A DNA stretch of 64,000 nucleotides, from positions 5,490,501 to 5,554,500 of the forward strand of contig NZ_CP108494.1 of the NCBI RefSeq assembly GCF_041435435.1, read 5' to 3'. Of the stretch, positions 51,147-59,234 are shown in pieces. The DNA is from Streptomyces sp. NBC_01241 (GTDB lineage Bacteria > Actinomycetota > Actinomycetes > Streptomycetales > Streptomycetaceae). The notes beneath the pieces are model-generated. The model saw only the letters and a program-made list of their open reading frames with translations. It made no database searches and was not told the origin of the DNA. Made by a program: the position numbers and the translations under genes. How positions within the stretch are numbered: position 1 is the first letter of the stretch; each line of letters begins with the position of its first letter.

Positions 51147-51746
51147 CAGTGTTCTCCCGGTCTTCCAGTACTTCCACTGCTGACTTGCTGGCTCCCTTGG
51201 CCACGCGGCCGGCTTTCCCGGCCTCGGACTACTACGGAGCCTCCGCCCCGCCCGACGCCAGCAGCAGACGACGCGCCTGTCCTTCCTCCGCGCTGGCTGC
51301 ACGGGTTCAGGACGACACCGGACGGTTCCCACGTTCACTTGAGAGTCGATCGACGGGTGAGGTGCCCAGCTCTACCCCTGCGGCATCGCCACGGTTACGC
51401 CGCAGACATTCACCGTGGCCTCCTGGCCGTTGATCACATGGCGACCAAGGAGTTCCCCGCCGTCCGAAGACAGCAGGTGCGCACCGCGACCAGCCCATAT
51501 CCGCCAGATTTGAGCTGGTGGGCCGTTAAGGGGCGTCAGACACTGGTTCCTCGCGTACACCTTCCCGTCTCGCTGACCGAACCCGCGCCATCTGGCAGTA
51601 CTGGCACGTCCCGGCGTTGTCAGGGCTGCTCCCACCCTCCCCGGCGTCTCCCGGCTCAGGATGCCCTCAGCTTCACCCAGCCGCTGCGACGGCCAGGAGT
51701 CGAAGGTCTTTCACCCCCGCTCAACTTCAAGCGCCTCGTGGCGCAC

Positions 51747-51791
51747 GTGGTCTTCCGCCCAGTCGATCCCGCAGGTGATTGTCAACTTCAA
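51747..51791 (-). CDS. IS110-family transposase, exon 1
   Basis: 15 codons: a TTG start (51791, or 51785 with a better-spaced GGGAG), then KLTITCGIDWAEDH. GIDWAEDHHDVALVD across the splice junction is the canonical beginning of IS110 transposases and includes the first catalytic Asp. An in-frame TAG lies seven codons upstream, so the start is bounded. Confidence 0.85.
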
Positions 51792-52199
51792 GCTCCCTAC
51801 TCTTCGTGCTCGTCCTGGTGTGAGCCTGCGCAGGGCGCGCCGCGACCTAATAGGAGGGCTCGATGGCCCGACATCCGATGAGCAGTTCGCAGCCCCAGCT
51901 CCCCGCACGGTCCCCGGTCTCTGGAAGGAGCTCGGCGGCTCGCGTGGTGAGGGAGAGGTGGCCGTACGGACGGCTCAGGTCACGATCATGACGTCATCGT
52001 GGAGATGTTCGACGCGCTTCGGCAGGTGCACGGTGACGGGGCCCTCTGCCTGTGGAGAGGAGTCCGGCTCCAGGTCTTGAGTAGGGGTCACCCGTCACCG
52101 TGGACAGCTATTAGGTCTCGGGCCCTCGCGGGCGGGGCGGATGGGGAGTCAGGCACGTGGTGGTGCGTGCAGGACGGCGAACATCTGCTGCCAGGCCCT
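51792..52199. other. non-coding region between the IS110 transposase start and the IS1380 remnant; candidate IS110 left end
   Basis: 408 bp with no credible gene. It lies directly upstream of the IS110 transposase, where the long non-coding end of IS110-group elements normally holds the promoter and bridge RNA. I cannot fold it reliably by eye. The far end runs into the 3' end of the IS1380-type transposase remnant. Confidence 0.4.
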
Positions 52200-53240
52200 C
52201 TACCAGGGCCAGTTCCGGGGCCGATGGAGTGTCAGGCGACGGGCTCCGCGTGCGATCCGGGCCGGGACGTTGATGAGTTGGCCGCGCAGGGCCGTGGTGG
52301 TCGCTCTGGTGTGGAAGGTGGAGGCCAGGGCGCCCAGGGCGCGCATCAGGTTGTGAGTGATCGCTGCGATGGCGAGCCAGGCGGCGTTGGCCTGGAAGTC
52401 GCCGGAAGGCAGGCGGGCCAGCGGACCGCCCTTCACGTCCGCGATCAACTGCTCCACGATGGCGTGCCGGCGGTGGTCCTTCTCGGCGTCGACCAGCGTG
52501 AGCGGGGAGTCGGTGAACGCGCAGTGATAGCGGTAGGTGGTGAACAGGTCGCTCTGTTCATGGACTTGGGCATCGAGGTTGGGTCGCTTGACGCGGCGCA
52601 CGAGCAGACGGGCGGTGACCTGCTTCTTCTTCGGCTTGGACGTGAACGCGGTGTGGTCGGGGACCTCGGAGATCTCCACGTCCGAGATCCAGCACTGGTC
52701 CTCGTCGTCCCATACCGCCTTCGGGTAGCGGATCGCGGGCCAGGCGTCCTCGTCGATGGTGGCGATCGCCCTCTTGACGGAGGCGTTCATCCGAGCGGTG
52801 ACGGAGAAGCGGGCGCCCAGGGGTCAGCAGACGGCGATCATCTCGCTCGCGTAGAACGCGGAGTCCGCCCGCAGCACCAGCAGCCCGCCCGCGCCGCAGG
52901 CCCGTGCGGTGCGCAACGCCTCCGCGACGAAGGACGCGGCCCCGCGCACCGAGCTGGCGGCACGGCGGCACCTTACGTAGACGGGGCGCGGCGATCACCG
53001 GGGCCGCGAGCGGAGTGGAGAGCATGGCCAGCAGCGCGTCCAGGCCCTTGATCGTGGGTGAACGCTCGCAGGAACGGCCCGAGGGTGGAGGGTGCGTGCA
53101 CGCCGGTGAACAGGCGGTCCATCGCGCCGTGCCGCAACCGGTCCATGTCATCGATGCCGACGGCCGTGGATCGACGTCAGCAGCGCCTTGATGTACGGCC
53201 CCGTCTGCACCGGCACGGGGATCAGCTCGGCTCCGCAGAC
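52200..53240 (-). pseudogene. IS1380-family transposase, frameshifted and truncated
   Basis: The C-terminal third is intact (52200-52790): YRYHCAFTDSPLTLVDAEKDH and RRHAIVEQLIADVKGGPLAR, then FQANAAWLAIAAITHNLMRALG are IS1380 hallmarks. Upstream the homology continues in other frames: a fragment with LLVLRADSAFYASEMIAVC followed by a stop, then GARFSVTARM; and MDRLRHGAMDRLFTGVHAPS with TLGPFLRAFTH near 53060-53170. At least two frameshifts or stops break it and the N-terminal domain is missing. No terminal repeats were found. Confidence 0.85.
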
Positions 53241-53300
53241 CATGGCTGAAGAGTGAGCATCAGACGCGACGTAGATCGAGAGCGATCCCGAGTCACGGGA

Positions 53301-53344
53301 AAGGGCGGTTGCTCCACCAGGCGCCTGGTGGAGCAACCGCCCTT
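53301..53344. repeat. perfect 44-bp palindrome
   Basis: AAGGGCGGTTGCTCCACCAGGC (53301-53322) is followed immediately by its exact reverse complement (53323-53344). It lies between the IS1380 and recombinase remnants. It may be the terminator of a lost gene or the fused ends of a mobile element. Confidence 0.85.
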
Positions 53345-53539
53345 CGGCATCCAGGAGCAGTGCTTGTCGACACCATCCAGGGGTGCGCCTCTACCACAGT
53401 GCCCCGGTCTGGTGAAATCCTCGGGTCTTCGGATCCTGGCCAGGCCGTCGCCAGTTCCGCGACGCGGTTCACGTCCTGCCGCCGGGAGTTCCTGCATGCC
53501 GCCGATTCCGAAACTTCGTACCGCCACCGCCACCGTCAC

Positions 53540-54241
53540 CGCCACCGACGACCCGTGGAGCCGGTCCACGATGCGGTTCATCGGCTCTCCGGCCGACAAG
53601 CGCTCGAACATTTCCCGTACGTAGGCGGCTTCCGACTCCTCGACGTGGAGAGCTCCCACGCGGCATTTCTCGCAACGGGAGTCAGGATCCCCTTCCAGCG
53701 GGCTTCGGCACTTTCCGTAACCGAATCGGAGCCGGCCGTCGTGAGTGACGCCGCGGTTGCGTCGGTGGTCGTGGGTCTCCATCCAGGATTCACGACTGCG
53801 GTCAACCTCGTACCCGGCGACGATCAAGTGCGTGTTCCGGCCGAGCCGACCGCCGCCGCTGGAGGTGTCGATATCCTCCTTCGCCGCCCGGATCACTCCG
53901 CCGGCCTGCTCCAGGCGCTTGGTGTTGTACGAACTCAAGGTCGCGCCGCGCCCGAAACGTGACCAACGTCACACCAGGATGACGTCCGCTTCGCCCCGTT
54001 TGATCCGTTGGGTGATCTGCTCTACCTGGCGTTTCGCGAAGTACTTGCCACTCAGGTTGAGGTCCTGCAGGACGTCGATGACGACCATGCCCTCGCGCTC
54101 CGCCAGCGTGTTGCACGCATCGATCTGGAGTTCGGGGGAGATCTTCTCGTCCTTGTCCCTGTACCGTGATACGCGCACGTAGATGATGGCGCGCTTGGGC
54201 TGCTGTGGAAACGAGGAGCCGGTGAGCGTGTCTGGAGTCAC
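53540..54241 (-). pseudogene. large serine recombinase, nonsense-mutated and truncated
   Basis: The frame starts at GTG 54241. The resolvase domain AIIYVRVSRYRDKDEKISPE holds the catalytic Ser in VRVSR. It continues to RGEADVILV, where a TGA (53969-53971) replaces the usual Trp, and resumes in the same frame with RWSRFGRG (catalytic Arg) and SSYNTKRLEQAGGVIRAAKE. Then come the recombinase domain pieces FGYGKCRSPLEGDPDSRCEKC and EAAYVREMFERLSAGEPMNRIVDRLHG. Homology fades near 53545, so the zinc-ribbon and coiled-coil C-terminus is gone. It abuts ychF. Confidence 0.85.
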
Positions 54242-54283
54242 GGCCGACCCCACCCTTCTTGATCTTGAGCGGACGTTTGTGTC

Positions 54284-55372
54284 ATGAGTACTAGCATCGG
54301 AATCGTTGGCCTGCCGAATGTCGGCAAGTCGACCCTGTTCAACGCCCTGACCAAGAACGACGTGCTGGCGGCCAACTACCCGTTCGCCACGATCGAGCCG
54401 AACGTGGGCGTCGTCGGCGTCCCGGACGCCCGCCTGAACAAGCTGGCGGAGATCTTCGGCTCGCAGCGCCTGCTCCCCGCGACGGTCGACTTCGTCGACA
54501 TCGCCGGCATCGTGCGAGGCGCTTCGGAGGGTGAGGGCCTGGGTAACAAGTTCCTCGCGAACATCCGCGAGTCCGACGCGATCTGCCAGGTCATCCGCGC
54601 CTTCAAGGACGAGAACGTCGTCCACGTCGACGGCAAGGTCTCGCCCAAGGACGACATCGAGACGATCAACACTGAGCTGATCCTCGCCGACCTCCAGTCC
54701 GTCGAGAAGGCCGTCCCGCGCCTCACGAAGGAGTCCCGCCTCCAGAAGGAGAAGATCGCGGTCCTCGCCGCGGTCGAGGAGGCCCAGAAGATCCTCGAAT
54801 CCGGCCAGACCCTCTTCTCCGCAGGGATCACCGCGGGCACGGAGAAGGGCAAGCTCCTCCACGAGCTGCACCTCCTCACCACCAAGCCCTTCCTCTACGT
54901 CTTCAACGTCGACGAGGACGAGCTGGTCGACGAGGACTTCAAGAACGAGCAGCGTTCCCTGGTCGCCCCCGCCGAGGCGATCTTCCTCAACGCCAAGATC
55001 GAGTCCGAGCTGATCGAGCTCGACGACGACGAGGCCCTCGAACTCCTCCAGTCCATGGGCCAGGAAGAGCCCGGCCTCGCCACCCTCGGCCGCGTCGGCT
55101 TCGACACCCTGGGCCTGCAGACCTACCTCACCGCAGGTCCGAAGGAAGCCCGAGCCTGGACGATCAAGAAGGGCGCCACGGCCCCCGAGGCGGCCGGTGT
55201 CATCCACACCGACTTCCAGAAGGGCTTCATCAAGGCGGAGATCGTCTCCTTCGAGGACCTGGTCGAAACAGGCTCGGTCGCCGAGGCCCGCGCCAAGGGC
55301 AAGGCCCGCATGGAGGGCAAGGACTACGTGATGCAGGACGGCGACGTGGTGGAGTTCCGCTTCAACGTCTGA
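54284..55372 (+). CDS. ychF: redox-regulated ATPase/GTPase YchF (Ola1/Obg family)
   Basis: 362 residues; ATG at 54284. G1 GLPNVGKST (8-16), the FATIEPN region, DIAGIVRGASEGEGLGNKFLANIRE, and an NxxE-type specificity motif (NVDEDE) in place of NKxD, consistent with ATP preference. A coiled-coil insertion lies at about 130-205, and the C-terminal TGS domain at about 280-362 ends VEFRFNV. It binds ribosomes and modulates stress responses in other bacteria. The start is only 42 bp from the decayed recombinase gene, and its last 18 bp recur 1 kb downstream. Confidence 0.97.
   Translation: MSTSIGIVGLPNVGKSTLFNALTKNDVLAANYPFATIEPNVGVVGVPDARLNKLAEIFGSQRLLPATVDFVDIAGIVRGASEGEGLGNKFLANIRESDAICQVIRAFKDENVVHVDGKVSPKDDIETINTELILADLQSVEKAVPRLTKESRLQKEKIAVLAAVEEAQKILESGQTLFSAGITAGTEKGKLLHELHLLTTKPFLYVFNVDEDELVDEDFKNEQRSLVAPAEAIFLNAKIESELIELDDDEALELLQSMGQEEPGLATLGRVGFDTLGLQTYLTAGPKEARAWTIKKGATAPEAAGVIHTDFQKGFIKAEIVSFEDLVETGSVAEARAKGKARMEGKDYVMQDGDVVEFRFNV
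55355..55372 (+). repeat. 18-bp direct repeat, copy 1 (3' end of ychF)
   Basis: TTCCGCTTCAACGTCTGA, the last six codons of ychF including the stop, is identical to 56370-56387. Flanking bases differ on both sides. It is a candidate attachment-site half. Confidence 0.85.
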
Positions 55373-55388
55373 CGTTCCATCAAGGGCG

Positions 55389-55420
55389 GCGCCCGGCCCG
55401 CTTGTTGGCGGGTCGGGCGC
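55389..55420 (+). terminator. hairpin after ychF
   Basis: GCGCCCGGCCCGC (55389-55401) pairs with GCGGGTCGGGCGC (55408-55420) with one G-U pair and a 6-nt loop, 17 bp after the ychF stop. Confidence 0.65.
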
Positions 55421-55502
55421 AGGTGCCTGTCCGCGGGGAGTCCTCGTCCGTGAAGGGCTGTGGCTGACGGCCGACCTGGTTGGCGTGGCTGTGGTCGGCG
55501 CT

Positions 55503-55895
55503 TCAGACCTTGACGACCTCTACGGAAGGGCCGGACAGGAGTGTCAGGTCCTCGGGGTCGGAAGTGAGGACGGTGACCGGCTGGGGCGCGTTCCGGGCGA
55601 TGACGGCGAAGGCGGCGTCGATGGCGTACTTGTGGCCGTGGAGATGATGGGCGCGAAGGAGGGCGGCGGCTTCGTCGGTGACCTCTCTGGTGACGTCGTG
55701 AACGTCGACGCGGGAGAGGACCCACTTGATGCGGGCCGGGTGGATCCGCTCGTAATCGGCCTCAAGAGTGGTCATGGCGCTGGTGGCCACGCGGATGCCT
55801 TCCTCTGATGCCGCCTGGACCAGCGCTACGACGGTGCGGTCCTTGCGGTAGAGCTTGGAGAGTCCTTCGCTGTCGAGCAGCAGGGTGCCGGGCAT
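55503..55895 (-). CDS. PIN-domain ribonuclease toxin, VapC-like
   Basis: 130 residues. PIN-domain acidic residues are visible: Asp8 and Glu10 (LLLDSEGLSKLY), Glu45 (TTLEADYERI), Asp93 (YAIDAAFAVIA) and Asp113 (VLTSDPEDL). VapC toxins cleave specific RNAs. The ATG overlaps the last base of the upstream antitoxin gene (TGATG), so they are coupled. The module lies between two copies of the ychF 3' end, suggesting it arrived as a unit. Confidence 0.88.
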   Translation of the reverse strand: MPGTLLLDSEGLSKLYRKDRTVVALVQAASEEGIRVATSAMTTLEADYERIHPARIKWVLSRVDVHDVTREVTDEAAALLRAHHLHGHKYAIDAAFAVIARNAPQPVTVLTSDPEDLTLLSGPSVEVVKV

Positions 55896-56146
55896 CAGGC
55901 GGCGGCACCGCCGACCTGTCGGTGGTCGTGGCGCAGCAGCGCGCGGGCGGCCTCGACCTCCTCGCGGGTGAGCTCGTCATTGTCGGTCTCGAAGTCGGCG
56001 ACGATCTCCCGAAGCTTGTCCATGGCGACCCGCTGTTCCAGGGCTTCGGCGACGTAGGCGGAGAAGCCACCGGGCCCGACATGGGCGCGTACGGCCTCGG
56101 CAAGGTCCTCGGGCAGGCTGATGGAGTACTTTCTGCTACTGCTCAT
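55895..56146 (-). CDS. antitoxin, VapB-like ribbon-helix-helix
   Basis: 83 residues from the ATG at 56146 (AGGATCAGCACC upstream). YSISLPEDLAEAVRAHVGPGGFSAYVAEALEQRV (about 6-40) is the ribbon-helix-helix DNA-binding part of CopG/ParD-type antitoxins. The acidic C-terminal tail FETDNDELTREEVEAARALL would wrap the toxin. It presumably binds its own promoter as a complex with the PIN toxin. The reading frame continues upstream without a better start. Confidence 0.85.
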   Translation of the reverse strand: MSSSRKYSISLPEDLAEAVRAHVGPGGFSAYVAEALEQRVAMDKLREIVADFETDNDELTREEVEAARALLRHDHRQVGGAAA

Positions 56147-56369
56147 GGTGCTGATCCTATCGACGGTCGTAACTCTGTGGGTGCGCATAGTCATGGCAGC
56201 GCAGGGGAGGCGGCGCTCCACCCTCCGCCTTGCGGGAGGCTGCCCGGTCCGCAGACAGTCCGCAGGACGGTCGTAAACGCTCGTCGGGGGCCAACGCACC
56301 CAAACGGTGAAATCCCAGGTCCACGGCCTGGGCGGGGCTTCGCCGCAGGTCAGGATCGGGGCTCAAGCA

Positions 56370-56387
56370 TTCCGCTTCAACGTCTGA
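56370..56387 (+). repeat. 18-bp direct repeat, copy 2
   Basis: An exact copy of the ychF 3' end (55355-55372), located 1015 bp further on. It is followed within 8 bp by a hairpin typical of the position just after a gene, as if the original ychF-terminator junction had been split by an insertion. Confidence 0.85.
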
Positions 56388-56395
56388 GCGGATGA

Positions 56396-56442
56396 GACAC
56401 CGCCCCTTCCGACCTGACATTCAGATCAGAAGGGGCGGTGTC
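56396..56442. terminator. hairpin terminator, probably the original ychF terminator
   Basis: GACACCGCCCCTTC (56396-56409) and GAAGGGGCGGTGTC (56429-56442) form a perfect 14-bp stem followed by AAAA. It sits 8 bp beyond the second copy of the ychF 3' end. Confidence 0.75.
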
Positions 56443-56523
56443 AAAAGCCAGTCCCTTCGTCGGTGCCGTGACAGATCCGGGGCCGGGATGTTCGGACCTG
56501 GCTCAGGGGGTGAACAACAGTTC

Positions 56524-57378
56524 CCATTTCTTTCAGGGCGCCGTCGCAAGCTGCACCGGCTGCTCGCCGACCCGGGTGTGGGGGCGATCGTGGTCGAGCA
56601 CCGTGACCGCCTCGCCCGGTTCGGCGTCGAGCACCTGGAGGCCGCCCTCTCGGCCTCGGGGCGGTGCCTGCTCGTCGTTGACCCGGCGGAGACGGCCGAC
56701 GATCTCGTACGGGATATCACCGAGACGTTTCGCCGACTGGTGGGAGGAGAACTCCAAAGAGGCGTACAACACCGGCCTGGCAGGCGCGTCGGCGGCGTTC
56801 GACAACTACGCGAAGTCGAAGAGCGGTAGGCGCAAGGGCCCGAGGATGGGCATCCCCCGCTTCAAGTCGAAGCGGAATGCTTCCCTGACCTGCCGGTTCA
56901 CCACCGGAACGATCCATATCGAACCTGACGGCAGGAACATCACCCTGCCCAGGATCGGCACCATCCGCCTCCACGAACACCGGGCCGACCTGCGCGCCCT
57001 TGCCGACGCGGGAAACATGCGGATCCTGTCCGCGACGGTGCGTCTGGACCAGGGCCGCTGGTTCGTGTCGTTACAGGTCGAGGAGAAGCGTCAGCCGGCG
57101 AAGGTCGCCCGTCCGGATGCGTCGGTCGGTGTCGACCTTGGCATCAAGACCCTCGCCGTTCTCGCGGACAGCGACGGTGTCCTGGCTACGGAACCCAACC
57201 CACGCCACCTCGACCGCGCGCAGAAGCAGCTGCGCCGCGCCAGTCGTGTCGTCTCGCGCCGTCAGGGCCCCGACCGGCGCACCGGTCGGCAGGCATCGAA
57301 GCGTTGGGAGAAGGCGAACCGGGCGCGGAACAAGGTGCACCACCGGGTTGCGAACCTCCGCGAGGACACCCTCCACCG
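56524..57378 (+). pseudogene. IS607-type element remnant: TnpA and TnpB fragments
   Basis: About 56524-56740, in one frame: LHRLLADPGVGAIVVEHRDR, then LARFGVEHLEAALSASGR is the middle of an IS607-family serine recombinase TnpA lacking its start and end. From about 56735, in another frame: DWWEENSKEAYNTGLAGASA, FKSKRNASLTCRFTTG, then SVGVDLGIKTLAVLADSDG is the WED/RuvC-I part of a TnpB nuclease. The RuvC-II Glu, zinc finger and RuvC-III Asp are missing after 57378. Both genes are deleted and fused, so the element is dead. Confidence 0.85.
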
Positions 57379-57528
57379 ACACCCCACTGCATCAACACCC
57401 GCACCTCAAGGGCCATCGGTACCGGCACGCGCCCTCCGTGCGTCCTGCGCCCCCGTGTCGGGTTGTTCTCGGGTGGTGCGGTCGGCGGCTCAGGTGTGGT
57501 CGAGGGGGTGTGCGCATCGTGCGGCGGG

Positions 57529-58263
57529 TCAGGAAGGTGCGCCGGCCAGGACTTCCACCTTGCCGGTGTCGAGGTAGTAGTAGGCGCCGACCACGGCAAG
57601 GGCGCCCTTTCCTACGAGTGGGGCCAGGTCCTGGTTGGAGCGCAGGGCGGCTGCGGTCAGCTCGACCTGGGCGCGGGCCATGGTCTCGACCGGGTCGGCA
57701 CCGCCTTCGCGGACGGCCTGCTCGTACGCCGGCCGCAGGGCCTTGGTGATCGCCTCCAGGTTGCCGGGCAGCGGCTTGCCGTCACGGATGGACTTGTACG
57801 CTGCCTCGACGGCGCCGCAGCGTTGATGCCCGAGGACCACGACGAGCGGAGTGCCGCTCGTCATGGGCCCGTACTCCACGGACCCGGTGACCACCGGACC
57901 GACCGCCTCCCCGCCCGTGCGCATCACGTAGAGGTCACCCAGTCCGGTGTCGAAGAGGAGCTCCGGGGGGACCCGGGAGTCGATGCACGAGAGGACCGCT
58001 CCGAAAGGTTCCTGTTTCTGGGCTACGAACTCGCGCCGGTTCGGATCCCGGTCGGGATGTCGAAGGTCTCCGCTCACCCAGCGCTTGTTGCCGTCCATCA
58101 GCCTCGCGAGCGCCTCGGCGGGCGTGGCCGGCCGTGCTTCCGGCGAAGTGCTGGTCGCCATCGGGGTGGCGCTCGTCGATGAGCACCCCGCCAGTACGGC
58201 CGAGGCGACCACGAGTCCGCCGGCGAGCAGAGTTCTGCGATCCGGACGTCCCGCTCTGTCCAT
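57529..58263 (-). CDS. beta-carbonic anhydrase, exported lipoprotein
   Basis: 244 residues. The signal peptide has a twin-arginine-like PDRRTLLAGGLVVASAVLAGC with a lipobox ending in Cys27, so it is a probable Tat-exported lipoprotein. The zinc ligands and catalytic dyad of beta-carbonic anhydrase are Cys93, Asp95 and Arg97 (SCIDSRVPPE), His146 and Cys149 (GHQRCGAV). It interconverts CO2 and bicarbonate at the outer membrane face. It is not in an operon. Confidence 0.92.
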   Translation of the reverse strand: MDRAGRPDRRTLLAGGLVVASAVLAGCSSTSATPMATSTSPEARPATPAEALARLMDGNKRWVSGDLRHPDRDPNRREFVAQKQEPFGAVLSCIDSRVPPELLFDTGLGDLYVMRTGGEAVGPVVTGSVEYGPMTSGTPLVVVLGHQRCGAVEAAYKSIRDGKPLPGNLEAITKALRPAYEQAVREGGADPVETMARAQVELTAAALRSNQDLAPLVGKGALAVVGAYYYLDTGKVEVLAGAPS

Positions 58264-59234
58264 TTCGGTGGTTCCCCTCAGTCCGCTGAGATGTGTCCGT
58301 ACGTCTTGGCCAAGGCGATTGTTCAGCGCGGTGCGGGAGCCCGGTCACAGGCGCAAGCGAGGGCGGGCCGCTTTGCCACCGACGGCCCACAGAGCCGGCT
58401 CGGGAGGCGGCTCGAGCGGCAGCGCAGCACTGACCGGGCGATCACGCGGGTCTCCGGGGGCGTCTCTGTCAGGAGAGGCCCCCTCCCTGCTTCCGCACCG
58501 GGTCTGCCGGCGCCGCGCCGGGTGTGATCGTTGCGGGAAACCGGTCAAGTGCGGGCTGGTTCTTGAGGGGCGCGTGGTGGGAGGGGCGGCGGATTCGGGT
58601 TCCCCCGGCGTGCTGGTCGATCCGCCCTCGTGCGCTCCGCCTTTCAGGTGGCCGGCAGTCAGGATGCTTGTGTCATATTCGATTTGTATGGGTCACTTGA
58701 GTAACCGAACCGGTGGGCCGCCCATCCCTCTCCGGGGGAGCGCGGAACCGTTCTGTTCGCCGACCGTCCACGCATGACGGACCTCGGCATCGTTTGCTCC
58801 GGACGGCCGCCGCGATGGGCGCCCCTGTAGAGGACTTGGATCCGACCAGTCACCCCTGCCGAACAGCGGCAGGGGCTGGTGAGGCAGCCCCCGGCCTCTG
58901 CAAGTGAGCGGTGCGCGAGCCGTCCGCGCACACCGAGTACCTCGCCATCGAGGCCATGAGCGCGGTCGTCGGCCCGCGACATGGCTCACCACGGCCCCAT
59001 GCATCCTGTGCGGCGACGGCCGCTGGAGGTTGTCCCAGCAGGCACCTTTCGGGCGATTCCCCGGGTTCGCCCAGCGGCGTACCCCCGGGACCGGTCGAGC
59101 AGGAGATGAGCGAGGTCGGCCGGGGCCGGACAGCGGCCCAGTGGTCCACGTCATGGCCATGGGTCCTGATCCGGAACCGGCTCGAAGTCAACTCCCTTAT
59201 GTGGGAGTCCCGTTCAAGCACACGGAGGACGATC
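58264..59234. other. 971-bp region without a recognised gene
   Basis: Long frames exist on both strands (e.g. minus 58693-59160), but they are Arg/Pro/Gly-rich without domain signatures or good ribosome-binding sites. A more AT-rich island at about 58660-58705 (TTGTGTCATATTCGATTTGTAT) may hold a promoter. Near 59190 a short hairpin ACTCCC-TTATGT-GGGAGT precedes the first IPT/TIG gene. No RNA gene was recognised. Confidence 0.5.

Larger units (their letters stand above)
49587..51746 (-). mobile_element. group II intron with maturase ORF
   Basis: 2160 bp. The 5' end GTGCG (51746-51742) is the canonical group II intron start. The 3' end is ...CCGACCCCAC at 49587. Domain V is recognisable (49651-49685). 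Domain VI follows with a bulged-A-type stem. The reverse transcriptase lies in domain IV. Both boundaries are fixed independently by the IS110 reading frame. All required parts appear present, so the intron may be active. Confidence 0.9.
48387..51791 (-). mobile_element. IS110-family insertion sequence interrupted by a group II intron
   Basis: The transposase coding sequence is in two exons on the minus strand: 51791-51747 (15 codons, MKLTITCGIDWAEDH from a TTG start) and 49586-48387. A 2160-bp group II intron (49587-51746) separates them. Exact removal of the intron joins GACCAC to CACGAC and restores EDHHDVALVDETG in frame. The coordinates cover the coding extent; the ends of the element lie outside but cannot be placed. 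IS110 elements encode a bridge RNA in a non-coding end, probably upstream of exon 1 here. Confidence 0.85.

Noticed and set aside
56524..57378. Active TnpB nuclease
   Set aside because: RuvC-II, the zinc finger and RuvC-III are absent and the start is missing.
58693..59160. 155-residue minus-strand frame in the gap before the IPT/TIG genes
   Set aside because: Low-complexity Arg/Pro composition, no RBS and no recognisable motif.
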